From NCBI GenBank assembly GCA_013359255.1, contig JABWCF010000003.1, positions 186,001 to 250,000 on the forward strand: 64,000 bases of DNA, given 5' to 3'. Positions 9,612 through 20,277 of the stretch are shown in pieces. The notes below the pieces were generated by a model, which saw only the letters and a program-made list of their open reading frames with translations, was not told the DNA's origin and made no database searches. This DNA is from Flavobacteriales bacterium (GTDB taxonomy: Bacteria > Bacteroidota > Bacteroidia > Flavobacteriales_E > Vicingaceae). The translations under genes were made by a program, and so were the position numbers. The number at the start of each line of letters is the position of its first letter. Position 1 is the stretch's first letter.

Positions 9612-10250
9612 ATGCCTATTTTTTTTGTTAGTAAACCAAGTCCTTTTTCTACTCTTGGTATTTGGAAAATTTCCGAGTCCTTATCGGAACTAGACACAGG
9701 TGTAAACAGTCATTTGTTTTCCAAATTCGAGTTTATCAAATATCCTCCTGTAAAACTTCAAAAAATTTGTACTGCTTTACTTATCGAAAAGATACACCCC
9801 GGATTACATAGTAAAATAACATATACAGAGAATGGAAAACCGGAAATTTTAAATTCAACTCTGCATATTTCTATTTCGCATAACACCCATTTTTCCGTTG
9901 TTTTAATTAGCAATATTGTGTGCGGAGTAGATGCAGAGATTGTAAGCCATAAGGCAGAAAAAATAAAAAACAAGTTTTTATGTCCCGAAGAAATCAAATT
10001 GCTTGAAAACATGGGTGGCAATCAAAACGAAGCTTTCACACTCGCGTGGTGTATTAAAGAAAGTGTTTTTAAATGGTATGCCAAAGGGAATGTGAATTTC
10101 AAAGAACATATCGGTATAAAAAAAATGTTATTTAATGAAAATAAAAGGGAGGCTTCTGTAATATTTAGCAAGGGGAAGGGAGAAAATAAAAACATACGCT
10201 TACATTTACAAAAATTTGAGAATTGTGCAGTAGCATACACTCTTGGATAA
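9612..10250 (+). CDS. 4'-phosphopantetheinyl transferase superfamily protein
   Basis: A 212-aa Sfp/AcpS-superfamily enzyme that would move the phosphopantetheine arm of CoA onto a carrier-protein serine. Motifs are in the right order: a GKP box (TENGKPEI), HISISHN, the Mg-binding GVDAE and the signature AWCIKESVFKW. The track begins at a TTG at 9600; ATG 9612 (MPIFFVSK) is the better start. Its stop overlaps the start region of the GGGP-synthase gene, so the two are probably co-transcribed. Whether it serves fatty acid synthesis or a secondary pathway cannot be told; no PKS or NRPS genes are nearby. Confidence 0.88.
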   Translation: MPIFFVSKPSPFSTLGIWKISESLSELDTGVNSHLFSKFEFIKYPPVKLQKICTALLIEKIHPGLHSKITYTENGKPEILNSTLHISISHNTHFSVVLISNIVCGVDAEIVSHKAEKIKNKFLCPEEIKLLENMGGNQNEAFTLAWCIKESVFKWYAKGNVNFKEHIGIKKMLFNENKREASVIFSKGKGENKNIRLHLQKFENCAVAYTLG

Positions 10251-10263
10251 TATTTTTTTTATA

Positions 10264-11013
10264 ATGACAACAAGTATTTTCGATACTATTTCAACAAAAA
10301 CGAAACAGGGTAAAAAACAACTCGCTGTTTTAATAGACCCCGATAAATGCTCAACCAAACATCTTGAAACCCTTTTTGCAAAACAACATTTTATTGATTT
10401 TTTCTTGGTTGGAGGAAGCTTAATAACCCGTGGTGATTTTTCTAAAACCATTTCTTTAATAAAAGAATTTACTCAGAAGCCTGTTATTATTTTTCCGGGA
10501 AATAACCTGCAAATTTCTGAAGAAGCCGATGCTATTTTATTTCTCTCGCTAATCTCCGGAAGGAATGCCGAATTATTAATCGGGCAACATGTTGCGGCTG
10601 CTCCACATATTCAAAAAATAAATTTAGAAACCATACCAACGGGATATATGTTAATAGAAAGCGGGCAACTTACCACAGCCATTTACCTTAGTGCCTCCTT
10701 GCCTATACCCCGGAACAAAAAAGATGTAGCTTGTGCCACCGCACTGGCAGGAGAATACTTGGGCTTGAAATTAATTTATATGGACGCAGGAAGCGGGGCT
10801 AACAGTACGGTTCCTACCGATATGATTTCGGCTGTAAAAAAAACCATTTCTATTCCTTTATTTGTTGGAGGTGGAATTAGAACAGCCGAATGTGCTTTTA
10901 CAATTTACAATGCAGGAGCTGATGTAATTGTAATTGGAAATAAAGCAGAAAGACATGTGGATTTTTTAGATGAAATGGCTGCTGTAAAAGAACAAATAAA
11001 ATCGGGCATTTAG
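10264..11013 (+). CDS. Geranylgeranylglyceryl phosphate synthase family protein
   Basis: A 249-aa TIM-barrel prenyltransferase of the GGGPS/PcrB family. Archaeal members join a prenyl diphosphate to glycerol-1-phosphate to make ether lipids. Visible are the phosphate/Mg site (LAVLIDPDKC), a second strand (FFLVGGSL), the prenyl-side segment (PTGYMLIESGQ), YMDAGSGA and the C-terminal phosphate-binding loop (LFVGGGIRTAE, GADVIVIGN). The track starts at a TTG at 10243; ATG 10264 (MTTSIFDT) is preferred. Bacteroidota homologues exist and at least some are active GGGP synthases; the true prenyl substrate here is not known. The 3' end overlaps the convergent LRR gene by four bases. Confidence 0.92.
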   Translation: MTTSIFDTISTKTKQGKKQLAVLIDPDKCSTKHLETLFAKQHFIDFFLVGGSLITRGDFSKTISLIKEFTQKPVIIFPGNNLQISEEADAILFLSLISGRNAELLIGQHVAAAPHIQKINLETIPTGYMLIESGQLTTAIYLSASLPIPRNKKDVACATALAGEYLGLKLIYMDAGSGANSTVPTDMISAVKKTISIPLFVGGGIRTAECAFTIYNAGADVIVIGNKAERHVDFLDEMAAVKEQIKSGI

Positions 11014-11615
11014 TAGCCGCAGTTACAACTTTTCGAAAAATAAATGGTAGTGTTAGGCAACAAGCTTTTTAGTCGCACTTGTTCTTTTTCGTTTATAGCA
11101 ACCACTCTTAAATCAATGAATTTAAGTGTTTCTTTTAAATACTGAATATTGTCGGGAAAATCAGCTATGTGGGTTCCCCATAAATCTAAGGTGTATAAAT
11201 TCTTTAGTTTATCAATGTTTTTGGGCAACTCGTACACATTGGTATTGTTTAAATCAAGCTTCCATAAATTTTTTAAATTACAAATGCAATCGGGCAAAGA
11301 GTCGAATTTATTTCTCGAAACATAAAGTACTTGCAGATTTTCTAACTGACAAATAATCTCGGGAAATTTTTTAAAATGATTTTTACTAATATCTAAATAT
11401 TGCAAATTTTTAAACTTGGTTATTTCTCCGGGAAGCTCTCTAAGATTTTTATTTTTAAAATCGAGCTTATATACCTGCAAACTATCCACTTTAAGAGCAG
11501 CCTGTATATTGGTGTACTTTTTTACAGTATCCAACTGATTCGGTGATAGCAACTGACCAAAAACCGATGCTGAAAGTAACGGAAAAAAGAACGAAAAAAG
11601 AAAAAAGTATTTCAC
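11010..11615 (-). CDS. Secreted leucine-rich-repeat protein
   Basis: A 201-aa exported protein: signal peptide (FLFSFFFPLLSASVFGQ) and then five to six 23-residue leucine-rich repeats at about residues 50-180, each of the form LxxLPxxIxxLKNLxxLDLxxN (for example FKNLQYLDISKNHFKKFP and LKNLWKLDLNNTNVYELP). It ends with a short cysteine pair (KSCNCGY). The repeat type resembles the bacterial small LRR set found in Ras-like/Internalin scaffolds, which mediate protein-protein contacts. There is no sorting domain or lipobox, so it is likely periplasmic or released. It lies 11 bases upstream of the ribF stop-to-start junction on the same strand order (ribF is upstream). Confidence 0.8.
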   Translation of the reverse strand: MKYFFLFSFFFPLLSASVFGQLLSPNQLDTVKKYTNIQAALKVDSLQVYKLDFKNKNLRELPGEITKFKNLQYLDISKNHFKKFPEIICQLENLQVLYVSRNKFDSLPDCICNLKNLWKLDLNNTNVYELPKNIDKLKNLYTLDLWGTHIADFPDNIQYLKETLKFIDLRVVAINEKEQVRLKSLLPNTTIYFSKSCNCGY

Positions 11616-11626
11616 CTCTTTATTTA

Positions 11627-12559
11627 TTAAATTTTTTGTGCAATTACTGCGTCTTTTTTTAATTGTTCTTTTAATTTTTCTACGCTTCCAAAATCTTTTT
11701 CATCTCTTAATTTCTCTATAAACTCCACTTTTATTTTTTTGTTGTAAATATCTCCACTAAAGTTGAATAAATGCACTTCTATTTTCTTCTCGGAAAATTG
11801 AACCGTAGGGCTAAAACCAATGTTCAACATACCTTTATACTGCCCATTTTCTAAAAGAACACGAACAGCATAAACTCCATCGGCCGGAACCATTTTATGC
11901 TTATCACTCACAAAAATATTGGCTGTAGGAAAACCCATGGTACGCCCCAACTTATTTCCTCCTACCACCACCCCGTTCAATTCATATGGCCTTCCTAAAA
12001 AAGCGGAAGCTGTTTTTACCTCTCCTTTGTTTAGAGCCTCTCTTATTTTGGTAGAACTTATATTCACATTTGCTACATCTTCTGCCGAAATTTCTTCTAC
12101 CTCAAAACCATACACCGGGCTAAACTCTTTTAAATGTTTATAGGTACCCTCTCTATTTCGGCCAAACTGATGGTTATATCCAATAACCAATTTCTTTACT
12201 CTTAATTTGTTTACCAAAACATCTCTCACAAATTCTATAGAGCTAAGTTTAGAAAAAGCCTTATCGAAAGGGTGAATGATTAAATGCTGAACGCCTGCTT
12301 TCTCGAGCAGCCCTATTTTTTCTTCTAAACTACTTAGCAGTTGCAAACTATAATCATCGGGATAAAGCACCATTCTCGGGTGCGGAAAAAAAGTAAACAC
12401 CACACTTTGCCCGGAAACACTCTCAGCTACCTCATTTAAGCGATGAATAATTTTTTGATGCCCCAAATGAACACCATCAAAAGTGCCAGTGGTTACAACC
12501 GCATTTTCAATAAATCCAACCTCCGAAATATTTCTGTACACTTTCACTTTTTCGACCAT
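11627..12559 (-). CDS. ribF: Bifunctional riboflavin kinase / FAD synthetase
   Basis: Makes FMN and then FAD from riboflavin and ATP in the cytosol. The FAD synthetase nucleotidyl-transferase half is at about residues 1-180 (VVTTGTFDGVHLGHQ, GYNHQFGRNREG, ISSTKIREAL). The riboflavin kinase half follows (GRTMGFPTANI, ADGVYAVRV). Length of about 310 aa is standard. I chose ATG 12559 (MVEKVKVY) over the track start at 12574. No FMN riboswitch is seen in the upstream region. The secreted LRR gene follows after 11 bases on the same strand and may be co-transcribed. Confidence 0.95.
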   Translation of the reverse strand: MVEKVKVYRNISEVGFIENAVVTTGTFDGVHLGHQKIIHRLNEVAESVSGQSVVFTFFPHPRMVLYPDDYSLQLLSSLEEKIGLLEKAGVQHLIIHPFDKAFSKLSSIEFVRDVLVNKLRVKKLVIGYNHQFGRNREGTYKHLKEFSPVYGFEVEEISAEDVANVNISSTKIREALNKGEVKTASAFLGRPYELNGVVVGGNKLGRTMGFPTANIFVSDKHKMVPADGVYAVRVLLENGQYKGMLNIGFSPTVQFSEKKIEVHLFNFSGDIYNKKIKVEFIEKLRDEKDFGSVEKLKEQLKKDAVIAQKI

Positions 12560-12695
12560 TTTAGAAAAACCCACGACTAAAGCAAGGTTTTACACTACCG
12601 CTTACAATGGCCAAAAGTAGTAAAATAAATTATCAACAAAAAGGTATGTTTTTATTTAAAAAAAGGTACTTTCGCAGCCGAAATTCTGTGTATAA

Positions 12696-14231
<1,536 letters not shown>

Positions 14232-14242
14232 TTAAAAAAACC

Positions 14243-14482
14243 ATGTTCTTAGAAATTATAAGCCCTGATGCTAAAATTTACAGCGGTGAAATTAATTCAG
14301 CCGTTTTTCCGGGAGTAAATGGTTCTTTTGGCATTTTAAATAATCATGCCCCCATTATTTCTACCCTTAAAAATGGAAAAATAAAAGTAGTAGAGAGTTC
14401 CGGAAATAAAGAATTATTTTTCGATATAAACGGTGGAGTAGTTGAAGTGTTGAGTAATAAAATTATTGTACTAGCTGAATAA
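14243..14482 (+). CDS. atpC: F1 ATP synthase epsilon subunit, short form
   Basis: A 79-aa epsilon subunit. It has the N-terminal beta-sandwich (MFLEIISPDAKIYSGEINSAVFPG, GSFGILNNHAPIIS) and stops at KIIVLAE. The usual C-terminal two-helix domain, which in E. coli and Bacillus inhibits ATP hydrolysis, is missing; full-length proteins have about 130-140 residues. The short form recurs in Bacteroidota, so this is not a truncation artefact. Operon with atpD, ended by a strong terminator. Confidence 0.93.
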   Translation: MFLEIISPDAKIYSGEINSAVFPGVNGSFGILNNHAPIISTLKNGKIKVVESSGNKELFFDINGGVVEVLSNKIIVLAE

Positions 14483-14505
14483 ATTTTGTTTTTGTTTGAA
14501 TGAAT

Positions 14506-14538
14506 AAAAAAAGCGGTTTTTAATAAAACCGCTTTTTT
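14506..14538 (+). terminator. Rho-independent terminator after atpC
   Basis: Perfect stem AAAAAAGCGGTTTT / AAAACCGCTTTTTT with a four-base loop and T run, 23 bases after the atpC stop. Confidence 0.9.
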
Positions 14539-14603
14539 GTTACACAACACCAACTCTACAATATAAATTCCTTTTTGTTTATAGAATAACTGTTCTTTTT
14601 TAC

Positions 14604-14611
14604 TATCTTTG
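14604..14611 (+). promoter_or_regulatory. Bacteroidota -7 promoter element
   Basis: TATCTTTG is an exact match to the Bacteroidota -7 box TAnnTTTG, 27 bases before the start codon of the frameshifted T9SS cargo gene. No correctly spaced -33 TTTG is present. Confidence 0.5.
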
Positions 14612-14637
14612 TACCATACATTTATAAAATACTCATT

Positions 14638-17600
14638 ATGAAGCATTTACCCCCCCCCATTTTTAGAGTATTAAAAACGACTATAGTTGCGGTATTCGTT
14701 AATGTTACCAGCATGCTCCATGCACAAAACAACAACTCTTGCCAAACGGCAGTAATCCTTTCCGTTGACAGCGTTTGCCATTTTACCTCTCAAAATTTTG
14801 AGCCCGGACAAACCGAAAAATGGACACAATTTAATTCTTTTTCGAATCAAACAATTATAAAACTGGCAGCTAATAATAATCTTTCGGTAGCCTACATAGA
14901 TAGCGTTACGGTATATACCGGCAACTGCACTAATTTGCAATTTATTCAAACATTTTATCCCTCACAACTCGATGTGGACAGTAGTTTTACTGTGAGCATT
15001 AGCAACTTGAGCCCCGGACAAACCTATTATATAGCACTTTATAAAACTATCGGAATGGGCGATGAAGCCATTGATATTTGCACTACATACCCCTCCTTGA
15101 TACCCGGAAACCCGCCTTGCCCTGCTCCCGGAGTGTGCGAAAATATTTTAGCAAACGGAAGTTTTGATTATGCATTTGTTTACACATATTTTTTGGGAGA
15201 TCCCTTTTCAACTTGGACGAATAATGGTATTCCAACCCCGGGTAGTATTTGTTACTGGGAAACAGCTTGGGGTAGTCCTCAGGTTCATTTGGCTTTACCT
15301 TCCACGCCACCTCGCTATGCAGCTATGTGGGCTAATGATGATGAAGGAGAAGCCATTTCAGCTCCTTTAAATATTTCAATGGGAGTGTCTTATTGGCTCT
15401 CCTATAAAGCTAGGCTTATGTTAATGGTGGACAACCTATTTCTATGGCAAACTTAACTTTTATGCTTACGGATGCAAACCAAACTCTATTGCCTTTTGGA
15501 GGTGGCTCAATACCAATTTTTATACCGGGTGGTTCTCAGGTTATTTCTACTACCGGTTTATTACCTTATACTACAAACTGGACTATCTATGGGGCTTGTT
15601 TTACACCCAACGATCCCAACTGGAATCAATTAATAATTTTTCCACAGAATAACTGGAATGCTCAAACTTGGACGAATGTGGATGATATTAGCATTACCCG
15701 ATTAGACGATGCCGGACCGAACGTAAACTTAGTTTGTGATGTCCCTATTCAAATAGGTCCACCTTGTGTTATTCCCGGAGCAACCTACTCATGGAGTCCT
15801 GCTACAGGCTTATCAAACGCTAATGTGCCCAATCCCATGGCTTCGCCATCTCAAACCACCACCTATACTCTTACCATCACTACTCCCGATGGTGCTTGTA
15901 CGGTGTCATCTACCGTTACAGTTACTGTCATTCCTACTCTTACAGTACAACTCGATGGCCCTTACACCATTTGCGAAGGGCAAAGCGTTACCATACAAGC
16001 ACCCCTCGTTACAGGAGGAACACCAAGCTATAATTATTCTTGGAACACCATACCTCCACAATTTACATCTAGCATTACTGTTTCGCCCACCGTTACCACC
16101 ACCTACACCGTTACAGTTACCGATGCTTACGGTTGCATTGGAACGGCAAGTGTTACGGTGTATGTAAACCCCTTGCCTCCGGCTCCTGTTATTACCGGAC
16201 CCAACCCAAGCTGCGATACCTCTTTTACCTGGTGCATCAATAATTTTAATCCCAATTATACTTATGCGTGGTCTGCTCCCAATGCACTTAGCGTTACACC
16301 TACCCCCAACGGGCAATGTGCCGATATTATCTGGAACAATGCCGGTGGTTGGATTAGCGTTACCCTTACCGACCTCAACGGCTGTAACAATACAGGTACT
16401 TTTTATGTGAACGAATGTTGTGTAAAAGAAAGTCCCGAACCCGGCATGACCATTAACCTGATAAACCAAACTGCCTCCTGGCTTATTGCCAATTACCCTG
16501 GCTTTTTTAGCACATTTACTCCGCCTACATTCGACCAAAGCTCGGCATACCTTACTATCAACGGCACCTTTACCATTGATGTACCCTATTTTAAGTTTGT
16601 TCAAATCCCAAACATTTACCTGAGCGAAAATGCCGAAATAATTATTGGCAGCGGAAATCATTTGGAAATGAGGCAATGTACTCTGAAAGCCTGTTCCGAT
16701 AAAATGTGGGAACGCATTTTTATACCTAATGCCAACAGTAAACTTACCGCATACAACTGCCTTTTTATGGATGCCCAACATACCGTTTGGAGCGATAATG
16801 GAGGCGAAATGTTTTTAAACGGTAACACCTTTAAACTAAACAGAGTTTGCGTACAGGTAGAACCCTACAACCAACCTATTATAAGCACTATTGAAAATAA
16901 CCAGTTTATTGGCAATGCTCCACTGAAACAACCTTTTTACGGTTTACGTACAAACATTGGCATTCACTTAAATAAGGTTTACACCACCAATGCCATGGGT
17001 GGTTTTATCATAGGATTAAACAATACTTTTTCCAATATGAACATAGGCATAAACAGCATAGAAAGCATTGTATATGTTTTTGGAAACTCGTTTTCTAACA
17101 TACAAAACTCCCTTTCGGAAGCGGCTATTGCAGCCATAAACATTGCCGGACGCACCCAGTTGCTGTTTACCCCACTGCCCTATGCCGAAATTGGAGGACA
17201 AGGCAACAAAGCCAACACTTTTTTCAACTGCAAAAACGGTATAACGGCCCGTGCTGCCACTAACCTGAAAATAAGCTATAATACCTTTAAAACCATTACA
17301 ACAAGTGGCATTTATTATCAATTTTTCGATAATTTGGTATTTACCTCAAATGTAAATATCTTTAAAAACACTTTTCAGAATAACGGCACTGCCATATACT
17401 CCTACCGCAACTTTTTATGCAAAAGTTCTATTTACAGCAACACCATACAAAGCAATTTAAATACAGGTGCTATTGGCATACGTGCCGAAGAAATGGGTGG
17501 ATCGCCCAACCCCAACCGTACCCAAATTTTTGCCAATACCATTAAGGGGGTTACTAGGGGCATTTGGCTTACAGGTATGGAAGAAACCAAAATAGATAAT

Positions 17601-18912
17601 AATACCATACAAGTTAAAAAATTAGGACTCTTATTAGCCAGAGGTATTGATGTCAGCAATTGCCTGAAAACCGAAATTTCGGCAAACAACATACAATGTA
17701 CGCCACCCACTAATGCAAGCAATGCAGGGGGTATTTATACCAGTCTTAGCCCGGCCAGCAATATTTGTGGTAATGATATTAAAAATCTGGGCTATGCTAT
17801 ACAATGCAACGGACCCCATGGTAAGCAGGGTGGTAGGTAATAAATTTACCAACCTGCCTACAGGTATATGGCTAAACAACGGAGGTATTATAGGGCAGCA
17901 GGGGGCTCCCGGGATGCCCAGCAACAACCGATGGATGACCAATTTTACGAATCATACTTTAACTTCAGGGCTTTCTGATGGGACTTTTTCTCCTATCTTT
18001 TACAGAAATTCTCCTTCATTCTTTGTTCCTTCTAATAATAATATTATTCCTATATCAATTGCAGTTGCTTGTACTTCAACCACAGGTTCCCAATTTGGGC
18101 CTATTTGTCCGGCTATTACCCCACCACCCAATTTACTGTTGCAGGTTGCCAAAGACCAACTTACCTATTCCGGACCCGAAAATCGTTGGCATAGCCGACA
18201 TAATTTATACAGGGAATTACGCTTAGATACCGCATTGCTGCAAAGCGATACCACTTTTACAAACTTCGACTATACCATAAACTACGAAAATACCGGTTTG
18301 TTAGATAGTGTAAAAACCATAGCCACAAACCCTGCTTTAAATAATAATTTGAACCTGCTGCAAAGTGCAAAAACCACGAATAGTGCAGTAAGCCCTTTAC
18401 TGAACACAGAGGACCGGGCAAAAGCCGTAAACAGTATTTTATTAGATATGGCTTTTGCAGGCACTACCTTGCTTACTTCGCAACAACTAAGCATATTGCA
18501 AGGTATAGCAGCCGAGTGCCCCTATACAGAAGGTACAGCCGTGTATGATGCCAGAGTGTTAGTTGCACCTTACGATAGTACGGATTATTTGAATGTTTGT
18601 GAAACGGAATACAGCATAGAGAATAATGGAAGATTTATGCAGCAAGATGAGAAAAGATCCATAAATGAAAAATCTATTTTTGAAATATATCCTAATCCTA
18701 CCGATGATATCTTATACATTAAAGCACATGATAGCACAGAAACTGGGTTAAATGTTTTTATTTATGATATGACAGGAAGATTATTAATTGAAAAAACTAA
18801 CAAGATCGGTTTCTTTGAAGTTAGTGTTGGTCATTTACCCATGGGTATGTATAGCATAAAAATAAGAACGGGCAATACTGTGTACAATAGAAAAATATTA
18901 ATAAATAGGTAG
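14638..18912 (+). pseudogene. Frameshifted T9SS type A cargo protein (PKD-like and parallel beta-helix domains)
   Basis: One gene of about 1425 codons that the track shows as three ORFs (14638-15456, 15444-17840, 17713-18912). It has a signal peptide ending SMLHAQ, an N-terminal adhesin-like region, and a NGSFDY/WETAWGSPQVH carbohydrate-binding-like segment. Two PKD/Ig-like modules follow (SWSPATGLSN; ITTPDGACTVSSTVTV), then a long right-handed beta-helix stretch (TQIFANTIKGVTRGIWL, TKIDNNTIQ). It ends in a type A sorting domain (IYPNPTDDILYIK to NRKILINR). Frame is lost near 15411-15420 (the continuation reads AYVNGGQPISMANL) and shifts again near 17815-17825, at CCCCATGG (continuation MVSRVVGNKF). 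The two shifts are -1 then +1. A C9 tract lies in codons 5-7. As written, no full product is made. Confidence 0.82.
14650..14658 (+). repeat. C9 homopolymer tract within codons 5-7 of a surface protein gene
   Basis: Nine consecutive C residues right after ATG AAG CAT TTA encode Pro-Pro-Pro. Poly-C or poly-G of this length is rare in a genome this AT-rich. Such tracts at the 5' end of surface-protein genes are classic slipped-strand phase-variation switches; a one-base change would stop translation early. Confidence 0.85.
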
Positions 18913-18917
18913 TTTTA

Positions 18918-18945
18918 AAAGAGAGTATTAATTGATACTCTCTTT
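18918..18945 (+). terminator. Hairpin terminator between two T9SS cargo genes
   Basis: Stem AGAGAGTAT / ATACTCTCT with loop TAATTG followed by a T-rich run, just past the stop of the frameshifted gene and 15 bases before the next start codon. Confidence 0.7.
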
Positions 18946-18959
18946 ATTTTATAAATAAG

Positions 18960-19997
18960 ATGAAATTTTGTTTGTCTATATTATTGATGATTTTGTTTTA
19001 TTATACAAATGCTCAGCAAAATTTAGTGCCAAATAGCAGCTTTGAAATTTATACTAATTGCCCTGATAACGCAGCTCAATTACATTATGCAACTCCATGG
19101 TTTCAGCCAAATGTTATTTATGGAAATGTTATAAATTCATGTAGTAGTGAGTACTTTAATAGTTGTGCAATTAATAATGCAGTAAGTACACCCTTGAATG
19201 GTGTCGGTTTTCAATTTCCAAGAACAGGTAATGCTTATGTTGGTATTCGTGTATACTTCCTATCTACTCTAACGGATACTACTTATTCTAGAGAATATAT
19301 TGAATGTAAGTTATTAAATCCTTTGCAAAAAGGCAAAGAATATTGTATTTCTTTTTATGTGAGTCTAGCCGACCCATGTGGGTATGCTGTGAGTAACATA
19401 GGAGTCTATTTTTCGCTTGACAGTTTATTGTATTCTTCTGCAATCTACGTTAATATTAATGTTATACCACAAATAAAAAATTCTGAAACAAATATTATTG
19501 AAGACAAAGAAAACTTGGTACTCATTTCAGGGGAGTATATTGCGGAAGGAGGAGAACAATTTATTACTATCGGAAATTTTGATACAAACATTAATACCAA
19601 TAAAAAAAAGTTAGAGAGAGAATATTACTTTTCCTACTACTACATAGACGATGTAAGCGTTTACTTATGTGAGGATACCCTAAACCCCACAGATACTTTT
19701 TACTTGCATATACCCAACATATTTACCCCCAATGCCGATGGGTTAAACGATACATGGCAGGTAAAAGCAAATGGCACACAACAATTAAGTGCAGCCGTGT
19801 ATAACCGTTGGGGCAGCCTGCTTTGGCAACAAGAAGTTTTTGCCGATAGCACCCAACACGAGCTACACCTTAGTTGGAATGAGCATAGCAACACCGGCCT
19901 GCCCGCAAGTGCCGGCACGTATTTTTATCTTGTTAGCTACACCACAAAAGAAGAAGAACTAAAAAAAGAAAAAGGTTTCTTAACATTGGTAAGATGA
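18960..19997 (+). CDS. Secreted protein with T9SS type B (gliding motility-associated) sorting domain
   Basis: A 345-aa exported protein: signal peptide (FCLSILLMILFYYTNAQ), an N-terminal jelly-roll-like domain starting NLVPNSSFEIYTNCP (the NLVPNxSFE type found in carbohydrate-binding or adhesive modules), then the type B C-terminal domain from about residue 250. The type B hallmark is PNIFTPNADGLNDTW, YNRWGSLLWQQ, and the closing GTYFYLVSYTT...GFLTLVR. Type B cargo is moved through T9SS and usually stays on the cell surface. It has the same style as the preceding gene but a different sorting class, and a terminator separates them. Confidence 0.9.
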   Translation: MKFCLSILLMILFYYTNAQQNLVPNSSFEIYTNCPDNAAQLHYATPWFQPNVIYGNVINSCSSEYFNSCAINNAVSTPLNGVGFQFPRTGNAYVGIRVYFLSTLTDTTYSREYIECKLLNPLQKGKEYCISFYVSLADPCGYAVSNIGVYFSLDSLLYSSAIYVNINVIPQIKNSETNIIEDKENLVLISGEYIAEGGEQFITIGNFDTNINTNKKKLEREYYFSYYYIDDVSVYLCEDTLNPTDTFYLHIPNIFTPNADGLNDTWQVKANGTQQLSAAVYNRWGSLLWQQEVFADSTQHELHLSWNEHSNTGLPASAGTYFYLVSYTTKEEELKKEKGFLTLVR

Positions 19998-20017
19998 AAG
20001 GGGAAAGGAGTTTTTAT

Positions 20018-20103
20018 CGTCATTACGAGGTACGCAGTGCCGAAGTAATCTTTTCATTCTTGCTTCATATTAAAAAGATGGCTTCGCTTCGCTCGCAATG
20101 ACG
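20018..20103. repeat. REP-like palindromic intergenic repeat (CGTCATT...AATGACG type)
   Basis: An 86-base element whose ends are an imperfect inverted repeat, CGTCATTACGAG at the left and CTCGCAATGACG at the right. The interior TACGCAGTGCCGAAGTAATC and ATGGCTTCGCTTCGCTCGC matches a dispersed repeat style I recognise from many bacterial genomes, including Bacteroidota. It does not code for anything visible. Confidence 0.65.
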
Positions 20104-20107
20104 AAAA

Positions 20108-20140
20108 AGAAAGATGCTGAAACAAGTTCAGCATGACGCA
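20108..20140. repeat. Dispersed hairpin repeat (ATGCTGAA-ACAAG-TTCAGCAT)
   Basis: A perfect eight-base stem ATGCTGAA / TTCAGCAT (20114-20134) followed by GACGC. The sequence GATGCTGAAACAAGTTCAGCATGACG is a widely dispersed intergenic repeat motif as far as I recall. It could also act as a terminator-like hairpin, but no T run follows. Confidence 0.55.
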
Positions 20141-20159
20141 ATGCGAGAAGAAAGAAGGT

Positions 20160-20248
20160 TATTCGGAACTTGTTTCGGAATCTGAGCGAAGGTTTTTATC
20201 ATCCTCTGTTACTTCGAGTAGCCCGAAGCATGAGGGTGTATCGAGAAG
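20160..20248. repeat. Third dispersed-repeat element with CTTCGAG / CGAGAAG ends
   Basis: TCGGAACTTGTTTCGGAATCT and, after a gap, a segment from CTTCGAGTAGCCCGAAGC to TCGAGAAG (20212-20248). The ends of the second part read CTTCGAG and CGAGAAG, and the style resembles the dispersed CTCGA/TCGAG repeats seen in Bacteroidota intergenic regions. With the two elements before it, it fills the gap between two convergent genes. Confidence 0.45.
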
Positions 20249-20277
20249 GTATGTAGCATTCTTTTTCCATTTACTCA

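Noticed and set aside
15411-15460. Programmed ribosomal frameshifting as an explanation of the broken adhesin
   Set aside because: No slippery heptamer or downstream pseudoknot is visible at any of the three break points.
15906-16781. A 291-aa minus-strand ORF within the frameshifted adhesin
   Set aside because: It is long, but its sequence has no domain logic, while the sense frame encodes clear PKD modules; it is a codon-bias shadow.
20018-20248. CRISPR array or insertion sequence
   Set aside because: No regularly spaced identical repeats or cas genes, and no transposase frame; the elements are short and different from each other.
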